23,987 bases of DNA from Spirochaetales bacterium (GTDB taxonomy: Bacteria; Spirochaetota; Spirochaetia; SZUA-6; DRHE01). The DNA is taken from assembly GCA_011049745.1 (NCBI GenBank), contig DRHE01000050.1, positions 1 to 23,987 of the forward strand, read 5' to 3'. A model generated the notes under the pieces. The model saw only the letters and a program-made list of their open reading frames with translations, did no database searches and had not been told where the DNA came from. This document shows positions 15,227-22,843 of this stretch, piece after piece; position 1 is the first letter of the stretch, and every line of letters starts with the position of its first letter. The translations under genes were made by a program, and so were the position numbers.

Positions 15227-16481
15227 TTACTCTATAATTTATTCATACATTATAAAGGAATTTCTGATTTCCTTTGTGGTTGCCTTTTTATTCTTCTTTT
15301 TTATTTTCTTTATCAATCAACTTCTGCTTATGGCTGAAGAGATATTCTCTAAAAAGGTTCCCTTTGGGGATGTCGTACTATTTATATTTTTTTCACTTCC
15401 CGCTATCGTGGCTATAGCTTTTCCCTTTGCTTCATTGGTCGGTTCTCTGATGTGCATCGGACGTCTTTCGGCTGACAATGAAATCATGGCTTTAAAAGCC
15501 CTGGGGATTCCTGTGTTCAGGGTTTTTGCACCATTACTATTTGTGGGCATTATCTTTTCCCTGGTATCATTTATTACTAATGATTATTTTTTACCTTTAG
15601 GTAATATCCGACTGGGCAATATGTACCGGAAAATACTTTACTCTAATCCGGCAATTGAACTTGAGCCATACTCGGTTAATAGATACCAGAACACAACAAT
15701 TATCACCGGTGAAATAGAGCAGCAGCTGATTAAAAATATTGTGATAATTGATAAAACACCACAGAATAATAAAAGAATCATTTCAGCAAAAGAAGCGACC
15801 CTTCTAAAAAGTAAGGAACAGAAAGGTGTTGTATCTCTACGACTTGAGAATGTTTTCAGCCAGATTTCCTTAAAGCAAGCCAATGGTCAATATGAATACA
15901 CAACCGCAAAAATTATGATCTATAATATACTCCTTAAAGATATAAGCTTCTCTTTAATGAATCCCGGACCCAGAGAGATGAGCTCAGTCGATGTCTGGCG
16001 GGAAATCCTGAAAAAGAGGGAGGCTCTCGGAAAAAAGAAGAAGCTGCGCGATGAGGAAATCAGGCGGGAGCTCTATGCCCTGATCATGGAATTGAGGTAT
16101 TCTAAAGAGCACCCCGATGAGGAAAGAATGGCCAGAATCAGGAAAGTTTATCAACAATTGCAGAAAAAGAAAACCCTTCCGGTAAAAGACCGCAGTCTGC
16201 AGCTTTTTGAACTGGAGTTTAATAAGAAATTTTCTTTTCCCATATCATGCCTGATCTTTATCTTCTTTGCCTTTCCTGTAGGCCTCTATACCAGGAAGAG
16301 CGGCAGAACAGTAGGATTCGGCCTGGGACTTTTAATGACCAGCTTTTACTGGGGACTGCTATTTTTGGGTCACACTTTGGGCACCAGGCTTGAGTTTTCC
16401 CCCTTTCTATCCATGTGGTTTCCCAATATTTTTGTACTAACCCTGGCACTAATCCTCTTATTAATTCGAGTAAACAGATGA
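15216..16481 (+). CDS. lptF: LptF/LptG (YjgP/YjgQ) family permease, first of a pair
   Basis: In LPS bacteria LptF and LptG, with LptB ATPase, pull lipopolysaccharide out of the inner membrane. This 421-residue product has the family layout: three N-terminal membrane helices (YSYIIKEFLISFVVAFLFFF; the region near residues 45-75; 105-125), the conserved RLSADNEIMALKALGIPVFR, a periplasmic beta-jellyroll region (about 130-255), a charged insert rich in Lys/Glu/Arg (about 262-325), and C-terminal helices with FSFPISCLIFIFFAFPVGLY. Whether it is the LptF or LptG paralogue is not clear from sequence alone, so the symbol is provisional. Treponema-type spirochaetes mostly lack LPS yet keep such genes, so the cargo may be another lipid. 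The stop overlaps the next permease as ATGA. Confidence 0.85.
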   Translation: MKTNYSIIYSYIIKEFLISFVVAFLFFFFIFFINQLLLMAEEIFSKKVPFGDVVLFIFFSLPAIVAIAFPFASLVGSLMCIGRLSADNEIMALKALGIPVFRVFAPLLFVGIIFSLVSFITNDYFLPLGNIRLGNMYRKILYSNPAIELEPYSVNRYQNTTIITGEIEQQLIKNIVIIDKTPQNNKRIISAKEATLLKSKEQKGVVSLRLENVFSQISLKQANGQYEYTTAKIMIYNILLKDISFSLMNPGPREMSSVDVWREILKKREALGKKKKLRDEEIRRELYALIMELRYSKEHPDEERMARIRKVYQQLQKKKTLPVKDRSLQLFELEFNKKFSFPISCLIFIFFAFPVGLYTRKSGRTVGFGLGLLMTSFYWGLLFLGHTLGTRLEFSPFLSMWFPNIFVLTLALILLLIRVNR

Positions 16482-17557
16482 AAACATTTTTTATTATGCT
16501 ATTACTGGCTTTTATTCCTGTTTTTATCACTTCACTTTTATTCTTTGTCTTTATCCTTGAATTAATGGATCTTTTTTCCAATCTATGGCGCTATCTGGCC
16601 CACGATGCCGCCATTCCGGGCATTCTCACCGTGAGTTTGCTTTACCTGCCCAAATGTATTTCCTATGCTCTGCCAATTTCTCTTCTATTTTCTGTTTCCT
16701 ATACCCTTGGTAATCTCTATATGAATAATGAATTAATTGCCATGTTTGCTGCGGGTGTAAGTCTATACCGCCTGGTAATACCTTTTCTGCTCATCGGGCT
16801 CATCAGCAGTATAGGTATTTTTTTCTTCGATAATTTCGTGGTTATTGACACCTTTCGTCAGAAAAATCAATTCTTCAGGACTCTGGTCCAGATGAGTGTT
16901 TCCTACAGCAACACTAACGTCACGGTAATGAGTTCAGATACCCGTGTGATTTATCAGTGTGATTATTATAACAACAAAAAAGAAACCCTTACCAAAGTAA
17001 CCTTGTTTATCAGGGATGAGGATTTTAATTTCAAATTACGCATTGATGCTGATTGGGCGGAGTGGCAGGATAATCACTGGGTGTTCCATAACTCCCGGAT
17101 AATCGAGTGGAACTCCACACATACGCAGCTAACCCACAGGCAAGTTAAACGGTTGGATTCACCTGAACTGAATGAAAAACCTTCAACATTCAGGAAAACA
17201 ACCCGCAGGATAGAAGAGATGAAGTATGATGAGGCGCTCAGATGGGTGCAGTCCTTAAAAAAAGCAGGGCTTTCCTATCGTCAGGCCCTTACTGAGTATT
17301 ATAAGAAATTCTTTCTGGCACTGAATCCCTTTATTGTGACCCTGATTTCTGCGGGGATCGGCAGCGCCTTTAAGAAGAACATTCTGCTGATGCATCTTCT
17401 CACCGCTTTGATTGTAAGCGTGGTTTATTATGTTGCTCAGATGATCACGCTAATCCTTTCAAAGGGAGGCTATATCCCCCCACTGGCCGGAGCAGGAAGC
17501 TCTTTTATTCTATTTCTGGCAGTCGGGATATTTATGTTCCGAAGAGCGAGAACTTAG
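16478..17557 (+). CDS. lptG: LptF/LptG (YjgP/YjgQ) family permease, second of a pair
   Basis: Same family as the preceding gene, 359 residues here: N-terminal helices (MLLLAFIPVFITSLLFFVFI), the family motif YTLGNLYMNNELIAMFAAGVSLYRLV, a periplasmic domain (about 115-240) with FRQKNQFFRTLVQMSVSYSN, then C-terminal helices (FFLALNPFIVTLISAGIGSA and two more). I use the ATG at 16478, which overlaps the upstream stop as ATGA; an in-frame ATG at 16415 lies inside the preceding gene and would add 21 unlikely residues. Compared with other members the very N-terminal amphipathic stretch is short. The pair would form the two halves of the transporter, the ATPase being encoded elsewhere. Hexokinase begins 6 nt later. 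The F/G naming is provisional. Confidence 0.82.
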   Translation: MKTFFIMLLLAFIPVFITSLLFFVFILELMDLFSNLWRYLAHDAAIPGILTVSLLYLPKCISYALPISLLFSVSYTLGNLYMNNELIAMFAAGVSLYRLVIPFLLIGLISSIGIFFFDNFVVIDTFRQKNQFFRTLVQMSVSYSNTNVTVMSSDTRVIYQCDYYNNKKETLTKVTLFIRDEDFNFKLRIDADWAEWQDNHWVFHNSRIIEWNSTHTQLTHRQVKRLDSPELNEKPSTFRKTTRRIEEMKYDEALRWVQSLKKAGLSYRQALTEYYKKFFLALNPFIVTLISAGIGSAFKKNILLMHLLTALIVSVVYYVAQMITLILSKGGYIPPLAGAGSSFILFLAVGIFMFRRART

Positions 17558-17563
17558 CAGCTT

Positions 17564-18877
17564 ATGAAAGCAACCAGGCAGAGAGTTAATGATTTCTTAA
17601 AATCCATGGGTATGGATTTTAAGAAAATAGATATTGACAAATATTGCCGCCTCTTTACACAGGAAATGGCAACAGGTCTACAGGGTAAAGAGAGCAGTTT
17701 GAAGATGATCCCCACATATATCGAGATGAAAAAAGAAATCCCCTGCCGGGAACCCGTTATTGTTCTGGATGCCGGGGGAACCAATTTAAGAGCCGCAGTG
17801 ATCCATTTTGATAATACCGGTAGAGCAGTTATCCGTAACTTTGCTAAATATCCTATGCCCGGCATCGGTGGGGAAGTGACTAAAAAGGTATTTTTTAAAA
17901 CTATAGCCGGATATCTGCATCCCCTTTTAAATGTCAGTAAGAAAATCGGTTTTTGTTTTTCCTATCCAACTGAAATCATGGCTAATAAAGATGGGAAACT
18001 GATAACCTTCAACAAAGAGGTTAAGGCCGGAGAAGTTGTGGGGGAGCTTATAGGCCAGGGTCTGCTTGCAGCTATCAAATCGGCAGGGTATAAAGCAGAT
18101 AAGCATATTGTTCTGCTAAATGACACTGTTTCAACCATGCTGGCTGCACAGGCAGCAACCCCCGGGAATTTATTTAGTGAATACATCGGCTTTGTACTTG
18201 GAACAGGAACGAACTCCTGTTACCTGGAAAGCAACCGAAATATCACCAAGAATAGAGAGCTAATTCCCCATAATTACCAGATAATAAATATCGAGTCCGG
18301 GAATTTCAATAAGGTGCCCGGAGGCATTATTGACCGGCAATTAGACAGAGCAACAATTGATCCGGCACGACATACCTTTGAAAAGATGATCTCCGGCGCC
18401 TACCTGGGTCCGCTATGCGCGAAAACCATTGAAAAAGCGGCTGATGATGATCTTCTTTCAACCACGTTTAAAGGAAAGATGGTGAATCTGCAGTCCCTGG
18501 ATACCAAAGATATCAATTCTTATTTATTCGAGCCGCATAACCAGGCCAATACCCTGAGCAGTCGGCTGCACGGTTGCCGTAAAGAGGATTATTCTACCAT
18601 TTATTACATCATTGAAAGTTTGGTTGAGAGGGCCGCTAAATTAGCAGCAATTAATCTGGCTTCAGTGGCGCTCAAAAGCCGTGGAGGCCGAAAACCTGAC
18701 AAGCCCCTCTGCATCAGCGCTGAAGGAACAACATTCTACAGAGTGAAATCCCTTCAGACCAGGATCAAATACTATCTCGACGACTACCTGATGAAAGAAA
18801 ACAAATGCTGTTATAAAATTATAAATGTAAAAAACTCATCCCTGATAGGCGCAGCAATAGCGGGTTTAACTAATTAA
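17564..18877 (+). CDS. Hexokinase (eukaryotic-type hexokinase family)
   Basis: Phosphorylates glucose or other hexoses with ATP, feeding glycolysis. The 437 residues have the hexokinase-family motifs in order: phosphate-1 loop VLDAGGTNLRAAVI (D69), sugar-binding FCFSYPTEI, LLNDTVSTMLA with the catalytic D187, phosphate-2 loop FVLGTGTNSCYLE (G213-N217), and the C-terminal adenosine site LIGAAIAGL. Its length and motif style fit the HK1 fold found in spirochaetes and eukaryotes rather than the ROK or Glk types. The N-terminal 60 residues are helical, as in that family. It lies 6 nt behind lptG without a clear ribosome site, and tgt starts immediately after it, so it is coupled within the operon. 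A perfect 15-bp inverted repeat is embedded in codons 10-21. Confidence 0.92.
   Translation: MKATRQRVNDFLKSMGMDFKKIDIDKYCRLFTQEMATGLQGKESSLKMIPTYIEMKKEIPCREPVIVLDAGGTNLRAAVIHFDNTGRAVIRNFAKYPMPGIGGEVTKKVFFKTIAGYLHPLLNVSKKIGFCFSYPTEIMANKDGKLITFNKEVKAGEVVGELIGQGLLAAIKSAGYKADKHIVLLNDTVSTMLAAQAATPGNLFSEYIGFVLGTGTNSCYLESNRNITKNRELIPHNYQIINIESGNFNKVPGGIIDRQLDRATIDPARHTFEKMISGAYLGPLCAKTIEKAADDDLLSTTFKGKMVNLQSLDTKDINSYLFEPHNQANTLSSRLHGCRKEDYSTIYYIIESLVERAAKLAAINLASVALKSRGGRKPDKPLCISAEGTTFYRVKSLQTRIKYYLDDYLMKENKCCYKIINVKNSSLIGAAIAGLTN
17593..17626. repeat. Perfect 15-bp inverted repeat in the 5' end of the hexokinase gene
   Basis: The arm TTTCTTAAAATCCAT (17593-17607) is followed by the 4-nt loop GGGT and by its exact complement (17612-17626). 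The hairpin starts 29 nt after the first base of the ATG. No T tract follows, so it is not an intrinsic terminator; in mRNA it could slow translation or guard against decay. Confidence 0.75.
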
Positions 18878-19999
18878 ATGTTTTTTAAACTGCTGCATCA
18901 GGATAGTGAATGCCCCGCTCGCAGAGGTTGTCTGGAATTAAACCATGGCACTGTGCATACTCCCGCGTTTATGCCGGTAGGCACTAATGCTACTGTAAAG
19001 GCCGTTAATCTCACTGACCTGGAAGGTATGAATATCAATCTGATTTTAAGCAATACCTATCATCTCTATTTAAGACCCGGTATTGAAGTAATTGCCAATT
19101 CAGGCGGCCTGCACCGGTTTATGGCCTGGCCACATAATATACTTACCGATTCCGGCGGTTTTCAAGTTTTTTCACTCACCAGTTTCTTAAAAGTTGAAGA
19201 GGAGGGGGTTGCTTTTCGTTCCCACATTGATGGATCGAGTCATAAACTAACCCCGGAAAAAATAATTGATCTGCAGACAACATTCGGCAGTGATATACTA
19301 ATGCCTTTAGATGTCTGTACGCCTCAGCAAATTACCAGGGAAAAGGCTCTCATCGCATTGCAGTTAACCAGCCGCTGGGCTGAGCGGAGCCTTAGGCATT
19401 GGCAGGAACATTCCGATTCAGGCAAGCTTTTCGGTATTATCCAGGGAAATTTCTTTGAAGATCTCCGCCGGCGCAGCGCTCAAGAGTTGCTGGCTATGGA
19501 TTTTCCAGGATACGCCATAGGAGGGCTCTCGGTCGGTGAGCCTTTCACTCTATTTAAAGATCTGCTCGAGTTTACCGCCGGCCTAATACCTGAAAAATAT
19601 CCCCGCTACATAATGGGTATCGGAACCCCGGAATATATTCTGGAAGCTGTTGAAAAGGGAATTGATATATTTGACTGTGTATTCCCCACCAGGACTGCCC
19701 GAAATGCCCAGGCCTTTACCAGGCTGGGGCCTCTTTCCTTAAAAAAGGAAACAAACAGGCTGGATAACCGGCCCATTGACCCCGACTGCAGCTGTTCTAC
19801 CTGCCGCAAATATACCCGTGCCTACCTGAGACATCTATTTAAGGCAAAAGAGATCCTGGCCGCAATGCTCACAACTCACCACAACCTGTACTTCCTCAAC
19901 AACCTGCTCCTGTTGATCAGGGAATCAATAACAAAAGAGAGCTTCAGGGAATTTAAAAAGGATTTTTTAAACACTTACATCAGCAAGGAGAAACCATGA
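18878..19999 (+). CDS. tgt: tRNA-guanine transglycosylase (queuine/preQ1)
   Basis: Exchanges G34 of Asp, Asn, His and Tyr tRNAs for preQ1, the first tRNA step of queuosine formation. The 373 residues show LTDSGGFQVFSL with the general-acid/base D91, IFDCVFPTRTARNAQAF with the nucleophile D266, and the zinc site CSCSTC (C304, C306, C309) plus H335 in LTTHHN. The family signatures FMPVGTNATVKAVN and IGGLSVGE are complete, so the enzyme should be active. It begins directly after the hexokinase stop with zero spacing and without a strong ribosome site, and ends in an ATGA overlap with the next gene. No queA, queF or other queuosine genes are in the window. Confidence 0.97.
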   Translation: MFFKLLHQDSECPARRGCLELNHGTVHTPAFMPVGTNATVKAVNLTDLEGMNINLILSNTYHLYLRPGIEVIANSGGLHRFMAWPHNILTDSGGFQVFSLTSFLKVEEEGVAFRSHIDGSSHKLTPEKIIDLQTTFGSDILMPLDVCTPQQITREKALIALQLTSRWAERSLRHWQEHSDSGKLFGIIQGNFFEDLRRRSAQELLAMDFPGYAIGGLSVGEPFTLFKDLLEFTAGLIPEKYPRYIMGIGTPEYILEAVEKGIDIFDCVFPTRTARNAQAFTRLGPLSLKKETNRLDNRPIDPDCSCSTCRKYTRAYLRHLFKAKEILAAMLTTHHNLYFLNNLLLLIRESITKESFREFKKDFLNTYISKEKP

Positions 20000-20508
20000 T
20001 ACACAGAATTGGTCAAAAAGTACCTGACACAAAAAAATCATTATTTATAGCCTGGAATGCTGAAATAGCCGGAGATGTTAAGCTTGAAGCAGAAACCTCA
20101 ATCTGGTTCAGCGCTGTACTTCGAGGAGATATTGCCGCCATCCGGGTGGGAAGAGGCACTAATGTCCAGGATGGTGCGGTTTTACATGTTGATTCCGATG
20201 TCCCGACCACAGTTGGTGAATATGTGACTATCGGACACGGAGCCATTATTCATGGCTGTACAATTCATGACCGGTGCATAATCGGAATGGGCGTTATTAT
20301 TCTAAGCGGTGCGGAAATTCCTTCTGATTGTATTGTAGGAGCAGGAGCCTTGGTGACCGGCAGCCGGAGCTATCCGGAGGGAAGCCTGATTATCGGTTCA
20401 CCGGCCCGGGCGGTGCATAAATTAACAACTGTGGAGGTAGAAAAAATCATTCTAAATGCCGAAACCTATATTAAGGAGGGGAGGGTTGCTCAAGAGAGCT
20501 ACTCTTAA
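19996..20508 (+). CDS. Gamma-class carbonic anhydrase-like / left-handed beta-helix protein
   Basis: The 170-residue product is a left-handed beta helix built of hexapeptide turns (VGRGTNVQDGAVLHVDSD, VGEYVTIGHGAIIHGCTI, IGMGVIILSGAEIP, VGAGALVTGS). The three histidines that bind zinc in gamma-carbonic anhydrases are present as H64, H81 and H86, and IIGSPARAVHKL with a C-terminal helix closes the fold as in the YrdA/Paa-like group. Some members are true carbonic anhydrases, others are not; activity cannot be inferred. The ATG overlaps the tgt stop and has AAGGAGA before it. Located between tgt and the NlpC/P60 gene, with no clear functional link. Confidence 0.9.
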   Translation: MIHRIGQKVPDTKKSLFIAWNAEIAGDVKLEAETSIWFSAVLRGDIAAIRVGRGTNVQDGAVLHVDSDVPTTVGEYVTIGHGAIIHGCTIHDRCIIGMGVIILSGAEIPSDCIVGAGALVTGSRSYPEGSLIIGSPARAVHKLTTVEVEKIILNAETYIKEGRVAQESYS

Positions 20509-20536
20509 AAATTCTAAAATAGTTAGGAGTAATAAA

Positions 20537-21286
20537 ATGATTCGGTCTTTTTGCCTCTCTATATTTCTTGCAGTAATCTTTTCAAATACCCTTGGCGCTT
20601 TGAATGAACCGGTGTTTGTGCGTGAGCGCATTGTCAATGAGGCTTTTGCTTATTTAGATACTCCCTACCTTTACGGTGGTACAGACAGCAGAGGAGTAGA
20701 CTGTTCAGGTCTGGTATTCACAGTTTTTAAAAAAGCTGCAGCTAAAATACTTCCCAGGAGAGTGTCAGATCTTTACTATCAGGGAGAAGAGATAGAGGAT
20801 GTGCTGCTTCCCGGTGATCTGCTCTTTTTTGATACCACCGGCGGACCCTCCCACGTGGGCATATATATTGGTGAGCAGCGCTTTATTCATTCAGCCTCTG
20901 CCGGGAAAAAAACAGGCGTAATAATATCCTCTCTGGCTGAAAGATACTATTCAGCGCGGATGCTGGGCGCACGACGCCTGGTACATCTCAATTTCCCCGA
21001 AATAACCTTACTGCTCAATGGCCGGGAGCAAGAGAAAACAGATGCTCTGCTCCTTGCCCCGGGTTTGCCGGTTAATTTCATACTCTCAAAGGGCAGTGGT
21101 TTAATTCTATTCAAGGCATATAAAGATGATCAAGAGTATTTCAGCCGGCTTGTCAGATTAGCGAATGAAGATGATTTCTCTATTCTCTGGTTTACACCTT
21201 CGGCAGGCAGGTGGACAATCAGAGCAGAGGACCAAAGTGGAATGGTACTGGCTGTTTTTAATTTCAAAGCCGGAAGGAAAGGATAG
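20537..21286 (+). CDS. Exported NlpC/P60 family peptidoglycan peptidase
   Basis: A signal peptide (MIRSFCLSIFLAVIFSNTLG) leads to an NlpC/P60 cysteine peptidase domain of about 120 residues. The catalytic residues are visible: C56 in RGVDCSGLVF, H106 in GGPSHVGIYIG and H118 in RFIHSASAG. These enzymes cut peptide stems of peptidoglycan, so the site is the periplasm. The remaining ~110 residues form a beta-rich domain (ITLLLNGREQEKTDALLLAP and after) that I do not recognise, perhaps a wall-binding module. I chose ATG 20537 because TTAGGAG stands 7 nt before it and a signal peptide follows at once; the longer in-frame start at 20456 lies inside the preceding gene. murJ follows in the same frame after 36 nt, consistent with a cell-wall cluster. 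Confidence 0.9.
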   Translation: MIRSFCLSIFLAVIFSNTLGALNEPVFVRERIVNEAFAYLDTPYLYGGTDSRGVDCSGLVFTVFKKAAAKILPRRVSDLYYQGEEIEDVLLPGDLLFFDTTGGPSHVGIYIGEQRFIHSASAGKKTGVIISSLAERYYSARMLGARRLVHLNFPEITLLLNGREQEKTDALLLAPGLPVNFILSKGSGLILFKAYKDDQEYFSRLVRLANEDDFSILWFTPSAGRWTIRAEDQSGMVLAVFNFKAGRKG

Positions 21287-21322
21287 TCTATCAACAGGGA
21301 AACAAACATCAATAGGAGTGGG

Positions 21323-22843
21323 ATGGTCTCGCTTCTGGTTATGCTCTGCACACTCAGTTCCAGGCTTTTAGGCTTTATGCGCATTGCTGTTATAGGGGCT
21401 CTATTCGGCGCTTCCGGCACCGCGGATGTCTGGAACGCAGTATTTACTATTCCCAATAATTTCAGGAAACTGTTGGCCGAAGGCGCATTCTCTTCAGCAT
21501 TTATACCCGCACTATCGATGAGTCTGGTAAAGAACCCTGTAGGAGAAGCTGCTAGAAAAATCACCCGCAATGTAATCACTTTTCAACTGCTTATCCTTGT
21601 CCCGCTTATCATGCTCGCTCTATTCTTTGCGCGACCGATTATCGGTGTTCTTCTTTCCTTTCCGGAAGCGGAAAAGATGGAGCTATCCACGCTTCTTTTC
21701 CGCTGGATATTCGGCTATCTGGCTTTTATCAGTGTCAGCGCCGTCCTGGTTGCTGTGCTTAATTCCCATAATATCTTCATTATTCCCGCATTAACGCCAA
21801 TTCTCTTCTCTCTAAGTGTTATTTTCTCAACCCTGCTCTTTTATCGCCGTATAGGTATCTTTTCCATGGCAATCGGAGTGCTTATGGGAGGCATTCTGCA
21901 GATACTTTTTCAACTACCGTTATTTTTAAAACAGGGATATGATCTGAAACTGGATTTTGGCTTTAGAAATAATGAGTTCAAAAGGATCCTGCACAACTGG
22001 CTGCCTTTGCTCCTCTCTTCTTCGATTTTTGCCATTACCCAGCAGATTGCCGTACTATTTGCCAGCGGGCTTGAGGATGGCAGCACTTCCGCCTTAAGCA
22101 ATGCCCTGGTATTCTTCCAGCTCCCCTTCGGCATTTTTTCCATTTCCATAATAACCGTATTATTCCCAAGAATGAGCAGGCAGGCTGCAGCCGAAGATAA
22201 TAATGGTTTGATAGAATCTTTAAATTATGGCCTTCGTTTTATTTTTGCACTGCTCATACCTGCGGCAATCATCTATCTGTTTATGAGTAGAGAGATTATC
22301 GGGCTGGCTCTGCAGAGAATCAATTTTACCGAGGAAAATACGCTAATGGCTTCGATGGTCTTGAAGGGATATTCACTTGGTCTTTTCAGCCTTGGCGCAT
22401 TTACTTTCTTCCAGCGCTTTTTTTACGCACTTCAGGATTTTAAAACTCCTTTGAAAATCGCTCTGCTGGTAAGTATAATTGATATTCTTCTCTCTCTATG
22501 GCTCAAAGAAACAACTTTAAGAGTAGTAGGCCTGGCTATTGCCAACTCGTTAGCCTTCTCTGTTGGCCTGCTTATATTTTTTATCACCGCTAAAAAAAGG
22601 CTCGGGACTATAAAAGGAGGTCTTTTACTGAACACTTTGAAAAGGGTTGGTTTTTCTATGATACCCTTAAGTGTTTTTCTATACTTTTACCTTAAAATAA
22701 CCGGTGTACATGGATTGTGGGTTCAGGGAAGCTCATGGCAGAATCTGCTTCTGGTAACTATAGCCATGGGAGTCAGCCTGCTGCTGGTTACCGCAATGTA
22801 CTATCTGACCGGAGTTGAGATGATAAGGAAAAAAATAAAATGA
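21323..22843 (+). CDS. murJ: MurJ lipid II flippase (MviN family)
   Basis: Flips lipid II across the inner membrane for peptidoglycan synthesis. The 506-residue, very hydrophobic product has about 13-14 membrane segments and the family landmarks: TLSSRLLGFMR at the N-terminus, GALFGASGTADVWNAVFTIP, NNFRKLLAEGAFSSAFIPAL, and later FQLPFGIFSISIITVLFPRM and FSLGAFTFFQRFFYALQDFK, which include conserved charged residues. The ATG at 21323 has AGGAG with a short 4-nt gap. Twelve more codons are open upstream in the same frame up to the TAG of the NlpC gene, so the N-terminus is slightly short compared with E. coli. The stop overlaps the HEAT-repeat gene as ATGA. Confidence 0.95.
   Translation: MVSLLVMLCTLSSRLLGFMRIAVIGALFGASGTADVWNAVFTIPNNFRKLLAEGAFSSAFIPALSMSLVKNPVGEAARKITRNVITFQLLILVPLIMLALFFARPIIGVLLSFPEAEKMELSTLLFRWIFGYLAFISVSAVLVAVLNSHNIFIIPALTPILFSLSVIFSTLLFYRRIGIFSMAIGVLMGGILQILFQLPLFLKQGYDLKLDFGFRNNEFKRILHNWLPLLLSSSIFAITQQIAVLFASGLEDGSTSALSNALVFFQLPFGIFSISIITVLFPRMSRQAAAEDNNGLIESLNYGLRFIFALLIPAAIIYLFMSREIIGLALQRINFTEENTLMASMVLKGYSLGLFSLGAFTFFQRFFYALQDFKTPLKIALLVSIIDILLSLWLKETTLRVVGLAIANSLAFSVGLLIFFITAKKRLGTIKGGLLLNTLKRVGFSMIPLSVFLYFYLKITGVHGLWVQGSSWQNLLLVTIAMGVSLLLVTAMYYLTGVEMIRKKIK

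Noticed and set aside
16415..16477. Longer start for the second permease
   Set aside because: It overlaps the previous gene's coding end by 67 nt and adds hydrophilic residues before the first helix, while ATG 16478 gives the usual ATGA overlap.
20490..20512. AAGAG/CTCTT stem near the end of the gamma-carbonic-anhydrase gene as a terminator
   Set aside because: Only 5-bp arms and followed by A residues rather than T; no reason to expect termination.
20456..20536. N-terminal extension of the NlpC/P60 gene from an upstream ATG
   Set aside because: It lies in the end of the gamma-carbonic-anhydrase gene; TTAGGAG followed by ATG 20537 and a signal peptide explains the start better.
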